The notes under the pieces were generated by a model. That model did not search any database, was not told the origin of the DNA, and saw nothing but the letters and a program-made list of their open reading frames with translations. Source: Stereum hirsutum FP-91666 SS1 (lineage: Eukaryota > Basidiomycota > Agaricomycetes > Russulales > Stereaceae). From it: DNA of 64,000 bases. Made by a program: the position numbers and the translations under genes. The stretch covers positions 1,870,329 through 1,934,328 of the forward strand of contig NW_006763133.1 in NCBI RefSeq assembly GCF_000264905.1, given 5' to 3'. Position 1 is the stretch's first letter; the number at the start of each line of letters is the position of its first letter. Below, piece by piece: positions 1 through 11,778 of the stretch.

Positions 1-884
1 TCCAGACAATATCAGTCTATGCCCTATCTTCGACTTCGCCAACCACACATGGACGAAACAAAATATGAAGCTCCTCCCTTCTGATGCCGAAGCCTGGCAG
101 GCAATCCTCGGGATTCACTCTGACGCAGGCTCAGATTTGACGTGTGTTACGGGGGATGAGTCAGTGCAGGAGGGTCAGGAGCTGTTCTTGACGTATGGGA
201 TGCACCCTCAGAGAGAGATGCTAGTGGAGTACGGGTTCGTCAACCAGGTCGCGGACGATGCGTTTCGTTCCGGCGAGTTTTCAGGAGAAGTGGATTTACA
301 GGATGAAGTGCAGAACCTATTCGAGGAGCAAGGCGAGGCTGGTATACGGATGAAGCAGATCTTGGAAGAGGAGGGCTATTGGGGGTAAGTCAATTTTCGG
401 GTGAGAGGCGACCTCGCGTATTCCTTTCCCGCCTCGCTGTTCTTTTGTTCTTCTATAATGGAAGCTGATCACTTCACGTACTCATAGCGATTGGACAATA
501 CATTCGTCGCCGTCACCGGCGTACCCCTCCTACCGACTCATCACCGCACTTCGCTTATGCCACATCAATGGCTCAAACGCTGATTGCAAGGAAGATTCGG
601 CCACCGCATTGCAGGCCTGGAGGGATACGACACTGGGCCGTCAAGACATCGTTTCAGATGAGAATGAGTCGGGATGGAGGGCCACGCTGGTCACAATCTG
701 TGAAACTGTGGCTCGCCGAGCGGACGTTGCGTTGGATGAACTGGCGAGGAAGTCGCAGGATGACGGTCAGGCTGAACGCGAGCCCGACAAGTGGATGATA
801 GATAATATTCGGCTGCTGTGGGTAGAGGAGCGAGAGGTTGCGAGAGCGGTCATCGAGAGTGTGAGGAGAGGTGACGAATTTTAG
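1..884 (+). CDS. SET-domain lysine methyltransferase (C-terminal part, 5' end outside window)
   Basis: Two exons are visible, <1..384 and 488..884, joined by a GTAAGT...TAG intron of 103 bases. The reading frame is open to the window edge, so the N-terminus is missing. The first exon holds the end of a SET domain: a PIFDFANHTW segment matching the DxxNH S-adenosylmethionine-pocket motif, then a LFLTYGMHPQREMLVEYGFV segment, the usual C-terminal SET signature with its tyrosine. The second exon is alpha-helical and matches in position and style the Rubisco-LSMT substrate-binding domain of SETD3/SETD6/RKM-type enzymes. Such enzymes methylate lysines on ribosomal or other non-histone proteins using S-adenosylmethionine. 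The target here cannot be told. The protein ends at a TAG after a GDEF tail. Confidence 0.8.
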
Positions 885-1458
885 AATTGTTGATTCGCGC
901 GACCTGTGCACTCATGCAGTGCATGCGCAAAGCGTCATGTTCGTGTCGCGCAATGCTCGGGCTGTGCGATGTTGCTCGATAAATATCAACGCTATCTTTC
1001 CAGCTTCATCTTGAGGAATTAATACGATGATTAGTCACTGGAGGTGACACCTGTCAAACAGGCAGTGAACGCTAAAAACGCGTGTGGCTAAATACTGGGT
1101 TCTGCTTGGCGTTCCGCAGGTTAGAGAACAGGGGGAAACAGCGACTAGGCTCTTATTCAACCCACAATGTTTTTCTTCTCAAAATCAACACGAGATGAAA
1201 CACGGTCGTCGTCGTCGTCCGACTCATCGCCAAACAACCGTCGGCAAAGCGCCGTTCCTAGTGGCGCGGCTTGCCGGCGGGACCGAGCCCAAATTAGCCT
1301 GCAATGTGTACACTGGACAGCTTTCCCCTTCCTCCCAGCGCTCACATCCCTTCCGCCTCTTTCTTTCTCTCCCTCAGCTTGTCTGTCTCCCCCCACACTT
1401 CAACTCCTTCGGCCAAGGCGCCCTTCTCATCCTTTTCCCGCGCCGATAACTGAGAGTC
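885..1458. other. Intergenic region, promoter of the UPF0658-like gene
   Basis: No credible gene is seen between the SET-gene stop and the next start. The last 130 bases before the ATG at 1459 are strongly pyrimidine-rich (about 1320-1440), as is common in fungal core promoters and leaders. Confidence 0.5.
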
Positions 1459-3372
1459 ATGGCCGTAGAACCATTCTTGGGGACCAGGGCCCAAAAGGTC
1501 TTCATTGGCACCAGTGCGTCCCAGTCTATTCTCCAGCTTTGTTCATTTCTGACTGCTTCTCACCCTTCTAGTTGCCGCTCGTAAGAAATTGATTGGCTCT
1601 TAGATTTAGATATTCTAACGTCGCGGATTATGATGCGCAGAGGCAGTCGTGGTCCTTGTAATGATCGGAATTGCGTTCGGAAAGGTGTGTTCCACCGTGA
1701 TCGTAAACCCTACTCCACTTCATGTATTTCTCGTCCAGATCGCAGCCCATGTAGATTTTTCGTCGTCGAAACAGGAGTACAAGGTACGTTTGTCGCTGTT
1801 GATCCGAATGAATATCCGCTCAACCATCGTTTCCGTATGTCCAGACCTTGCCATGCTATCTTGCTCTCTTCGTCCTTGCAGAGTGCGTCCTACCTCGATG
1901 ACTATCACACTGCCCCGCTTAAATATTATATTTACATTTACCACATATCAGGCTATTCGAACTCGCCATGGCTTTTGATGCCCTTCGACAGAGAAATGTC
2001 ATCCAGTTGATCGGTATCCTTCGTACGTGCGCTCCCAGCCACATCAGTGATGTCAATTTCTCATATGTCTTGACTTGCCGCTCAGTCTTCCATGTCGCCA
2101 TGATCGTTTTCGCCGCCATTCAAGTACATGAAACCAATTCTGCCTTGTCATCCACCACCTCTACCCAGGGGCTCTTCCCGCAGGTGGAGCCATTCCTCAT
2201 CGTCGTCCCTTGCATTGTCGCGGCAGCATGGTGTGGAATGATATGGACTGTGAGGGCGCTGTACTATGAATTCGGGTACGTTTTGCGTCTTACATGTCTT
2301 TGATGTCGCTGACGACGAGCCTGAATCAGTTGGGCTATCTTCCGAGTCGTTGGAGCGAACCCTGCGATGAAGAGTAAGCCCTTCCCACGCAAGACCTAAT
2401 TAAGACATCCCTAATATGATCCTCCAAACAGAGATGTACCAGTTCTACCAGGTCATGCTCTGCCTTCTCAAATTCGATTTCTTCTGTTTCACCGGTGTCA
2501 CCATCCAAGTTCGTCGCACAATCCTTCCACATACGTTAGCAGGAAGCTGATCTTGGCTTGCTGTGCTTCAGCTCTTGATCGTCGTTCTCCAATCGAGCAC
2601 GGCTGAATTTGGATTGACTATCGCTGCCATCCCCGTAGTTTTCTTCCTTCTCATCGGTGCCGGCATCGCCGTTACACACGAAGTCAAGTGGTGAGTCCCG
2701 CGGTCACCACTTTGTAATTCTGTATAGCTAACCTTCTGGCTGCTTCAGGCTCATGACGATATCACTGGTACTCATGTTGGCCGCTGAGACATATTGTACG
2801 TCTTTGATTTTGTTTTCCCCGCGTGTCTTGACTTAGATCAGTACTCGTCCCCACAATTCTACCCACCGTTTTTAGTCGGTAAGTCAGTCACGATTTTTTT
2901 GCTCGGCGATGTCCTGACAAAGTAATAATAAAAATCAGTCTACAAGCTTGAACGCTTTTTCGACCCGTCTACCAGCGCGCAGTACGTGAGCACCCGTGCC
3001 ACACTGACCACGTTCAGTAAGTGATGGTATCATATGTCCCTCATACTTGATTTTCACGTCCTTGACCTCACAGCTATCGTCGCCTTCTGCATTCTCTTCG
3101 CCACATTCGCGGTCGGTCTTCGGTGCTTCGCCGACTTCGACAAGGGACTCGTCCGACCCAAGACTTATGGTCAGTCGCATACTACGTGTACTGCTGCTTC
3201 CCGTTCTGTGCCTCTCTTCCTGCATGGCTGACGGCCGCATTCTACAGACGCCCCGCTTTTCAAGTCAAGAAGGACGTCGAGCTACAACGCCAGCACGCCA
3301 GGGAACAAGGTCGAGGACAACAACATCGACCTGGACGGCGAGCCACTAGAAACGAGGATGTCAATCGAATGA
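1459..3372 (+). CDS. UPF0658-like Golgi multi-pass membrane protein
   Basis: Fourteen small exons resolve in phase: 1459..1513, 1641..1684, 1739..1783, 1845..1882, 1952..2022, 2086..2275, 2330..2373, 2432..2508, 2572..2690, 2749..2795, 2837..2878, 2939..3016, 3074..3169 and 3248..3372, giving 356 residues. The protein has about seven hydrophobic segments and conserved stretches such as FDALRQRNVIQLIGILLFH, WAIFRVVGANPAMK, QFYQVMLCLLKFDFF and FAVGLRCFADFDKGL. I associate these with the fungal UPF0658 Golgi apparatus membrane family (S. pombe C1952.10c type), from memory of the family. Its molecular role is not known. The short hydrophilic tail is Ser/Asp-rich. The CYLALFVLAELFELAM junction, which restores a family-like helix, supports the 38-base exon 1845..1882. 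Confidence 0.8.
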
Positions 3373-3943
3373 TCCTACGGTTCTTTCTACGATCTTTTTG
3401 TGATAATGACTTTCCTTGTTCCACGTCTGTGTTGCTTGTTTTCTTTGCGTTTAAGACTTCCGTGTTACCCTTTGTGACGAGTGGCACTTTCGTGTCTGTC
3501 TTCACCGAGCTGTCCTTGTTTGTTTTCTGGCTCTGTAGCTATTGGGCGGTTGGTTGACGCTTGATGACTCTGGATGACTGCCTCGGTTTTACTCTCCCAT
3601 TCACCCTCACTACTACCCTTACTTACTGGTATTGTAACCCGGACTTACTGCGCGTTTTCGCTCGTCGTTACCACCGAGCTTAGGATTATTTATTTTATTC
3701 GGACACCCGCCTTGTTCTACCTACGTACCGCACCCCCTGTTTCCTGTTCTTAGCTTTGTCGGTTGTTCTTTATCGACTAACGCTCTCTTGGTTTTGGTTT
3801 TGGTTACGATCTCCCCTTGTACGGCTTAACTTATGCGAATACCACCGCCCGGTACGCGACATTCACATTCTACATAGCGCGAATGATTGGGTACTTTTAT
3901 GGCCGACAGGGTGTGATCTGCTGGATTGACCGACCGCTCGACC
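3373..3943. other. Convergent intergenic region
   Basis: Tail-to-tail spacer between the UPF0658-like gene and the aspartic protease. It is T-rich with no supported gene, and should hold the 3' ends and polyadenylation sites of both transcripts. Confidence 0.45.
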
Positions 3944-5807
3944 TCAAACGTCCAGCGGCGCAAACCCCATCCTCTCATTCCCTCCATCCCAAATACTATA
4001 ATAATGCTTCAACAGGCTCCCTCCGATGATATAAGTCTCCTCCACAGCATTGATGAACGTCTGGCACGTGCTCGGATCCTCTGCGAAGGGCCCGACGCTG
4101 AGTTCGGAGGTGGGGATGGTGAGATTATAAGGGTTTGAGTCGATGGTGAGGAAGGTGATGTCAATTGTGGAGGTGAGGGTGGGGATGAGGGAGCACGGGA
4201 GGCCGTAGGTCCCTGGTTGAGAGGGGAAGGGCTGGATGGAGGGTGAGATGAGGGCGTAGATTGCCTGTGCAGTGAATGGAGACATGAGTGCTGTGCAGTG
4301 TGGCTACAAGTGAAAAATTAGGAATGGGAATGAAAACAGACCTCTGCTATGGAGGGAGGAAGGACGACGTTCGAAGTGCCGGAGTCCATGTAGAAGTACA
4401 TGCTTGTGTTGAGAAGAGATGTCGTCTGCCCGTTGACGAACACCTGCGAGCTTTCGATAAGCCAGCCTGAACCGAGGAAGTAATAGATGTAAGTCGGGTC
4501 TCCTACGATTCGTAAGGAGACGAATGATATTGTTAGGGGCGAACTATAGAGGGTCGACAGACGATAAGGAGACCAATACGGACCTGTGAACTTGGTCGTA
4601 TCTATCCCTCCTAGAGTGAGCTCAGCGTTGCCTACTTCTTTCGGACTAAGGTACATTCCGAATAAAGCTGATGGAGGTGGTATGAGCAACAATTGCAGAA
4701 GAGTCTGCTCTGCACTATACTAAAAGAATACATACGAGCTAATCCTTGCTTGACGAGATTCCTGAAGAATCCATTCCCGTAACAACAACTGGAGTCATCA
4801 AGGCCTGCACAGGAAGCATGAATGAGGTCGAGCTGCGCAGAGGCCAAGATGTCCCGCTCGCCAAAAGGTACAACTCATACCTACGATACCGCTGAACGGA
4901 TACTCTTGGAAACTTGGAGTCTCATTCGTGATGAGGTAGATGCTCAGGTGGGCCACCGACATATCACCGATTGCGACGGTTTCGTTCGCGCTCCGTAAGG
5001 TGAGCTCGCAGGGCTATAAAACAGGATTTTAGAATGCGTTGAGAGGGCGTAAATAATTCAGATGGTCGGAGGATGATGTACATAGTCCTCGGTCACGGGA
5101 TGGACACCTAAGCATGTTTCAACTGGTAGCGATACACGGTCAGTTTGAAATGATATAATCTGCAGCGGTATGAGCGACGAACAATCTATGGTACTATTCT
5201 CACCACTGTCAACATACGTCGAGCTCTTGGAAGGATCGTAGAGTATTTGAGAGCCACAATTGGATCCGCATAGGGTACCTGAACAACGAGGGAAATAAGA
5301 AATATAGTTACTAACACAATAAAGTGAACTGATAATGGACCCACTAGAGATCTCGATGTCACTACTTCCTGTGTCAAATACAACCTATATGAATCGTCAA
5401 AGAATGAACAATCAGATCAATCTAGACGAGCAGGTAGAGTTTACTGGTATAGACTGCGGTGGCGTGCCGACTGTTTTCACATATTAGCATAGGCATAGAT
5501 GGGTAGTGAGACTTATGTTGCTGACCAGATATAGTCCCGTACCACCTTTGATGCATGACCACGAGTCATGAGTAGTTGAGAACTGCACAGTCCGTTGTAG
5601 ACACACTCACTGCAGATCAGTGCCATTGTAGTAATCGTTCAACGGCACAGAAAGGGCAGGTAAATCGCGAGAATGATAACGTGATTCTCGAGGAATAGCT
5701 CGAGACTCAAGCTCTATTTTCTGTGGGGCTAGGGACGCATACACAGTGTGAATAGTATATTGCCAAGCCAAGATCACAGAGAAAGGTAGAGCAGCAACGG
5801 TGAGCAT
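3944..5807 (-). CDS. Secreted aspartic protease, peptidase family A1
   Basis: The start at 5807 opens with a hydrophobic signal-peptide-like segment (MLTVAALPFSVILAW), followed by a pro-region rich in Arg. Early exons resolve as 5611..5807, 5526..5545 (a 20-base micro-exon), 5445..5470, 5345..5384 and 5204..5278; later exons run to 3944. The mature domain contains WYGTISVGTPPQS, the first active-site motif VVFDTGSSD, the LYDPSKSSTY loop, ELTLGGID in the second lobe, and the second catalytic motif DSGTS around 4370. It ends IIGGSLLKHYYSIWD...GFAPL, the normal pepsin-fold end. Both catalytic Asp are present, so it is probably active, cleaving proteins outside the cell or in the vacuole. No GPI signal or C-terminal membrane segment is visible. 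The region around 4980-5200, where the flap should lie, has the least certain exon structure. Confidence 0.85.
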
Positions 5808-6297
5808 GTTCCACTGGGCGACTTGTGGCAAGAGTTGGAGCAGACTGCTAACGCTATGGCTAATGTTCGTGCTTTAAGAAGAGTCGAGCACGGAGAACGC
5901 AAGCCGTGTTCAGCATGGACTGCCAGTGGAGGCGATGTGATGGGCACGAGAAGATCCGTTGGCAGTCATTCGCATGCCCTATGTGTATTGAACGCAGGAA
6001 GGAAGGAAGCCCTGATATCGTCAATGGGCACAGAGTCCCGATAGAGATTGAACTTTGAGAACATGATGCTCATTCCTTGGCTGCTCTCCCATGTAAGGGT
6101 GTCGGCGTCGAGAACCAGTTGGTGAGCGAGAACTAAGTGTGGCTGGAGTTCAGTTGGAGACCACACAGAGAGCGCCGTATTCCGGGTTCTTGGATAGAGA
6201 GCACGCGGAGTCGCGTCGACAACGCGTCTGGTAATCAACGAGACGCGTCGCAACTCTTGCCGTTCCATCATCATCTCCTCCTTCGCCCTTGCTCACC
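5808..6297. other. Divergent promoter region, protease (-) and J-protein (+)
   Basis: Head-to-head spacer of 490 bases. A 102-codon open frame lies on the minus strand (5966-6274), but it has no recognisable domain and no coding-like splice context, so I do not call it a gene. Confidence 0.45.
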
Positions 6298-7428
6298 ATG
6301 GACGATAAACACGACCCCTCTGCTCTCTTCTTCGACGGCGATGAGTCTGTCGATCTATACTCTGTTCTCTCGCTCGCAGCCACCGCTACCCAAGACGCAA
6401 TCAAGAAAGCCTATCGTAAACACGCTCTCATTTACCATCCTGACAAGCACGCGTCCTCCGACGAGAAGTCCAAAGCCGACGCGTCTCACAAGTTTCAGCA
6501 AGTAGGCTTTGCTTATACGGTGTTGAGCGATGAGAAGAGGAGGAAGAGATACGATAAGACGGGAAGGACGGACGAGGGATTCGAAGATGTGGGTGAGGCT
6601 GGGTGGGAAGCGTATTTTGAGGACCTATTCGATAGCGTGACGAAGGAGAAGCTGGATGACATGAAGAAGGAGTATCAGGGTGCGTTATTATGTGTGCTTT
6701 ACCAACAACATATGAGGCTTAAACCTAGTCTCCCAGGTTCTGAAGAGGAGGTCGAAGACCTCAAGGCGGCCTACGTCGAGTGTGACGGGTCAATAGAGGA
6801 GATCATGAAACATATCCCTCACTCGCTCTACGAAGACGAAGCACGCTTTATCGTCACCATTTCGAACCTCATCTCCAAAGGCGAACTGCCGTCTCTCCCC
6901 ACCTGGGAGTCGAGTATCAAGGATGAGAAGAGCAAGCTAGTCCGGAAGAAACAGGCAGACAAGGAGGCGAAGGAAGCTGAAGAGATGGCACGGGAACTAG
7001 GTGTCTGGGATGAATTCTATGGGAGCGGGAAGAAAGGGGAGAGGAGAGGAAAGGGCAAAGCCAAGGAAAAGGTGAAGCAGGACGTTGACGAAGATGACGA
7101 CGCGGAAGATCATTCGGCGCTGCAAGCGTTGATGCTGAAGCGGAAGAAGAATATGGACGGCTTCTTTGATAACCTGGCGGCGAAATACTCCGAGCCGAAG
7201 ACGAAGGCTAAGGGCAAGGGTAAGAAGAGGAAGAGTGCCCAAGATGAGGAAGAAGTGGAAGAGTCGCCACAGAAGAAGAGGAGAGGTGCCGCTGCTGAAC
7301 CTCCAGAAATTGATGACGCAGAGTTCGAGAAGCTGCAGCAGAAACTCTTTGGCGACAAGTCGAAATCTGGTGGTGCTGACTCGGGCACGAAGACTGCGAA
7401 AGCTGGACGAGGTCGGAAGGGCAAGTAG
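6298..7428 (+). CDS. DNAJC9-type J-domain co-chaperone
   Basis: The ATG at 6298 lies in a strong context (CACCATGG). Exons are 6298..6679 and 6737..7428, giving 357 residues. Residues about 19-90 form a J domain with the HPD motif at 47-49, which stimulates Hsp70 ATPase. The middle region (DLKAAYVECDGSIEEIMKHI, GELPSLPTWES) and the MDGFFDNLAAKY segment near the tail match the layout of DNAJC9, a histone H3-H4 co-chaperone. The C-terminus is Lys/Arg-rich with KKRK-type nuclear localisation signals, in line with a nuclear protein. The 57-base intron is a multiple of three and has no stop, so its retention would only insert 19 residues. Assignment to DNAJC9 is by recalled family features. Confidence 0.85.
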   Translation: MDDKHDPSALFFDGDESVDLYSVLSLAATATQDAIKKAYRKHALIYHPDKHASSDEKSKADASHKFQQVGFAYTVLSDEKRRKRYDKTGRTDEGFEDVGEAGWEAYFEDLFDSVTKEKLDDMKKEYQGALLCVLYQQHMRLKPSLPGSEEEVEDLKAAYVECDGSIEEIMKHIPHSLYEDEARFIVTISNLISKGELPSLPTWESSIKDEKSKLVRKKQADKEAKEAEEMARELGVWDEFYGSGKKGERRGKGKAKEKVKQDVDEDDDAEDHSALQALMLKRKKNMDGFFDNLAAKYSEPKTKAKGKGKKRKSAQDEEEVEESPQKKRRGAAAEPPEIDDAEFEKLQQKLFGDKSKSGGADSGTKTAKAGRGRKGK

Positions 7429-7895
7429 AGCTCGAGCCCGTGGATATCTCGCATATGCCAGCCTTGATGTTCTGTATTTTTGGAGTGTATGTTCAGATTT
7501 TCTGTATGATATTTGTATGTCCCGTATTTACAGCGCTATTCACTTCGATGCGGAATCGCGCGTTTCGCGATTTCGTGTTGCATGATCGCCACAGACAAGC
7601 CACAGACGTGTGAGCTGACCAACTGGGACCCGAACCACCTCAGTGCGGGTGCGGTGTTTGGCGGGTACGGGTACGGGTTCGTCTCTAGCACCCGCGGTTG
7701 GACCCGTGCAGAACCCTACTTGCGAACAAGTCGTTCGAGCGGCGTTCGAGGGCCACTAATGATTACAGTAAAGTGATAGTCTTCGCTGATAAGCACTGAG
7801 CAATGGTATAAGTCCGGTTCGAAAGCAACAAGCAAGGTCATACATAAATCGAAGAGATCGTTAGCTGTCAACAACACACCCATCCTCGCCCCACT
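7429..7895. other. Convergent intergenic region
   Basis: Tail-to-tail spacer between the J-protein and FHIP genes. A short GC-rich run of repeated GGGTACGGGTACGGGTTCG-like units lies near 7665-7685. No gene is supported. Confidence 0.4.
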
Positions 7896-10800
7896 TCACA
7901 AATAGCGCACAGCATCAATCCCCAGGCTCCGGCGCGCATGAATAACAGCGACCAACTCCTTGATAGACTCCTCTAGTATCACCACATTATCCAACACACG
8001 CGAAAGGGTCACGGTCGCAGGTTTCTCGGGTTCTTCGTCCTTCGTCTCTACCTCCTGCTCGCTTTCTCCCCATCCCGAAGTGAAGACGTCCTCCTCGTCA
8101 GCACTGAACTTCCGCGATGAGGATGGAGTCCAAGGCCCGGCCAACGGCGACGGCGCCTCGAAAGGCTCGACGGAGATGGCGCTCGTTCGCTGGTAATGAG
8201 GGCCGAATGGACTCGCGGCGACATTCTTCGACGGCGACGAGCGGTCGCCGCCAGTCATAGCTGCAGGGTTCTTCGCAGAAGCGGACAGTTTCTTCTTCGG
8301 AGTGAGGAACGAGACGAACGAACTCGACTTCTTCTGAGGGGCAGGCTTCGCTCTGGGTGGCGTCTCTGGTGGCGCAGCCGTAGAAGGAGGGGACCGAACA
8401 CTGGGATCTTCTAGATCCAAGGCCAGGGTGAGCGCATCGGTGAGATTTTCAGAGAAAAGCAAGCCTTGTCGGCGCTCGAGCAGGAACCTGTCAAAGTTGT
8501 CCACCATCTGACGATATCGCTCGAGCTGTGCGACCAGACCTTGGAAGATCGTGAGGATAACAGGACGCGACGAATCGTCAAGGCTAGAAGCCGGCAGCGT
8601 TCGCGAGTCCGACGAGAGGCTCTCTTCGATGCGAAAGTCTATCGAGCGGTCATCACCGTCATCCGCTCCATCCTTGCCAGAGATACCCCGCTCCGGCTTG
8701 GGTCGATGGGGCTCGTCCTTATAAGCAAAGGTCAACCACCCTGCAAGTGACCGGTTTGGATCGTACGCGAGCGTGGCCAGCACGCCGGTGAGGGCGATAT
8801 TGAACTCCGGGGTGTTCGACAGAAGTCTACGAAGTGAGTCGAGGATGAGAGTGAGGATGGGATCGTTGGGATTGAGTCGGTGCTTGAACTTCGTATTTGA
8901 GCCGTCGTCTAGATCGATCTGCAAACATTGCTCCTGGATCGCAGCGAGAGCGTCCCCAAGGTATTTGTCATACCCCGTGCTGAAAGTGTCCGACACGTGC
9001 GAAGGATCGACGCGAGAGACGAGGTTGAGGTAAAGGTTCATTTCCCGCTCGTGGGTGGAGAAGGTGGTAGCAGGTTGCGCGTACAATGGTATAGGTGGCA
9101 AAAGTTCACCATCTGAATCAGGGGCAGCATCGTCCTCGTCGTCGGCAACAAGACTTGGAATAGTGATCGGGGTCGGCTCTGGGAAGGCTGTGGCATTTGG
9201 GTCGCTAACCACGACGAATAGCCGTTCGACGCAAAGATGATTGTGCTGGTATAGAAGAGATTGCAGCAGCTGGAGAGCAGACGTCCCAGTAGCCTTGTTT
9301 GGTGAACGAAGGTTAGAGAGAAGAAGATCCTTCAGAGTGAATCGGCCCATAGATGTGAAGTACTCGGACTGTTTCGTCGATTCAGGGGCCTCCATTTCCA
9401 AAAACACCATGGCGCTGCTCCTCCTTCGTCTCAACTTGGTCTGCTTGTCCGCTTTGGCGACCTGTGGTGGTGCGTCCTCACCAAGGGTAAGCATGCTGAA
9501 AGGCCGCTGTCGCAGCTTCGTGACCTCGTCATTATCTTCGCTCATGAGGAAGTCGACGAGCAGATGAGAGAGACGGCCAGCGTTTAGTGTTCGAATCATG
9601 ATGTCAATATAGGACATGACGGCGACGGCGCTTCCATCGAGGTCTGAACATTCTAGGATAGAGGGATAAAGGACGTTCTCTAGGAAAATTCGACGAACGG
9701 CATCCAAGATTGAGGTGACGATGGCGGATCCAACAGGGAAAGGAACCTCCGTGGTCGAGTCCGGGGTATCGTGAACAATGTTCCGCCGAAGGACGTCTTC
9801 AAGGAATTCTGCCAGCTTGAGAAAATGGTCGAGTCGTGACTTGAAGTCTGGACTTGTGGACTCCTCCATACCTATTCCGCGAGTCTTCTCTCTAGCAGCG
9901 TCAACGGCCGCCCGATCTGCTGTCTCCACAGGATTGTTTCCCAGGACCATACTGTTGCCCTCAGCTCCATCAGTCGAAACTGAGGGGCGGATTTCGAGCT
10001 TCGACGGGAGTTGCGAATAGACGGCACCTAAACCGGCACCAAGAACCTCCGAGAAATCACCATCCACGATGTACTCCGCCAGGGAGAGCGCTGCGTCTCT
10101 AACGGGATCTGAAGAGGTAACCTCAGTGGTCGAGGATGAATCCTCGCTGGTGAGGCGATGGACTGGTTCGCTTGGAGACATGGCCACGTCCATAAGGAAT
10201 AAGAGACCGGCACGAGCGAAGTCGCCGATTTGACCTTCTCGATGGACAAAGCGAAGAAGGTAGTTGAAAAGGAGGAACTCGTATTCCGTCTTTTTCGTGA
10301 GGGATGATGCTGGGGCCGATGTTACCGTTCCTTGCGAGGATGCGCGTGAAGACGGACGATGACCCTTTGCGTCTGTAGGCTGCTGTTTCTCGTCTGTTGA
10401 TTTCTTGTCGGTTTCACCCTCGTTCTTTTCAGCCTCGGCTTCGGCCTCTTCTTCCTCTTCCTCCTCCTCCTCTTCGTCTTCTTCTTCAACCGCGAACAAA
10501 GGCTCAGATCGGTACCAGTGCTTGTCGTGGAAGAATATCATGAGGAGTTCCCTGTAGGTCCGGATACGGCTGCAGAGAATACACAACAGATTGACGACTA
10601 ACATAGTCGTGTCACTATACGGTATGTATGGAAAGATAAAGAACCACGTACGGTCCTCCTCATACTCTGAGGGCGAACTCCGAATCGCATTGCCAGCTGC
10701 ACCCATGACCTTTCTACTCCGGTTGTCAAGTTGCTCCTGGATGTCATCGCCGACGCAGTTTCTGAGTAATCGAAGGACGGCCTTATGAACAGCAGAGTGT

Positions 10801-11348
10801 ACGAGGAACTGTTCGTCAAGAAGAACGACCATATTCTGAACGGCACGGAGGACTTCAGCTTGGATGCCAGAGGGGCGATCGGCTTCGCTCAGTCGCACGA
10901 GATTGCCCAGGACATCTGTCATGATACTTCATCAGATCAAGTCAAGCTTATAGCAAGGAGTATGCGCACCATTCTTGAGAAGATACTCCAAGCAAACACC
11001 CGTTGCGCTGGGATGAGAGATGAGTTTGCCTGACCATCCATCCTAGAGACGCGGATACGCACCCCTCTTCTGTCCTGGTCGACTCCAACACAAGGATATC
11101 CACCATAGACTTGAGATGAGCCGGCACATCTGTTGCCTGGATGCCCTTGTTCAGCTGCCGCTCGTCAGGGTTCGTGAGTGTTTCCTACGATTACGAGTTA
11201 CAGCTGTGAGCCGAAGATCAAGGGTTTGCGATCTCATCGTGCATACTTTAACATGGACCCACGATTTATGGAACTCCTGAGCATGATCCTGAGGTGCCTT
11301 CGGGGCAGGCTGAGTCCCAGAACGCAGGAATTTAGAGAAGTAGTCCAT
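7896..11348 (-). CDS. FHIP / RAI16-like protein (FTS-Hook-FHIP complex subunit)
   Basis: The start at 11348 (MDYFSKFLRSG) and exons 11247..11348, 11063..11184, 10970..11007 and 7896..10915 join in phase to give 1093 residues. The N-terminal half carries the RAI16-like features: TGVCLEYLLKNDVLGNLVR, then IQAEVLRAVQNMVVLLDEQF and FLLFNYLLRFVHREG. Later come LSHLLVDFLMS and GTSALQLLQSLLYQHNHLC. In animals and Aspergillus, FHIP bridges early endosomes to dynein through Hook and FTS, so this protein should act in microtubule-based endosome transport. An acidic low-complexity insert (poly-Glu, about 10430-10500) interrupts the domain. The C-terminal 170 residues are Ser/Pro/Lys-rich. The small 38-base third exon is supported because it restores the ATGVCLEYLLKND family segment. 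Confidence 0.85.
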
Positions 11349-11778
11349 AGCTGTCTACCATCCCAATCGAAGTCAAGTTGAAACCGCGTCCACGCGCGAT
11401 CGAGCCGTCGCGAACCTCATATCCAACGCAGTGCCACTGGGCCACATAACACAACGCTCACACTGTCTCGGTAAATTGCCAGACGGTCTCTTTCGACTCT
11501 GTGTTGACTAACAAACCTTGCCGACTCCCACAATCACATTTAAAAGTTTCCAGCAAAACAAAAAAGTATATGGGTCTGTAAAAGCTCTAAAGTAATAGGT
11601 ATCGATACAGGAACCAAAGATGCGGAAGTCCAATGAATGTACAGTCAGGAAATGTCTCTCTCTGGCACTCCGCGAGACCCAGACAGTTGGAGTATCTTCA
11701 TATGACGAACAGCGAAAGTGCGAAGTGATACCCAAAATCCCTTCATTCAGAGCGGCGGCGACGACGACGGTTAGCGGA
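11349..11778. other. Intergenic region between FHIP start and glucan synthase stop
   Basis: It holds the FHIP promoter and the 3' end of the glucan synthase transcript, both on the minus strand. No further gene is supported. An open frame continuing past 11779 disappears once the last glucan-synthase intron is removed. Confidence 0.4.

Noticed and set aside
1882..1951. A coding exon directly after the CAG at 1879-1881
   Set aside because: Every frame gave a stop or the wrong phase; exon 1845..1882 followed by an intron restores a conserved membrane helix.
5966..6274. 102-codon minus-strand frame in the protease/J-protein spacer
   Set aside because: No domain, no sign of splicing to the protease gene and no coding-like pattern.
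7795..7825. GGTTCGAA stretch resembling a tRNA T-loop
   Set aside because: The flanking bases do not pair into a T stem and no cloverleaf fits.
11508..11778. Continuation of the glucan synthase frame to a stop at 11508
   Set aside because: A GTCCGT...CACAG intron (11835..11890) gives a short tail ending at TAA 11779 that fits the family better than the long Ser/Thr-rich read-through.
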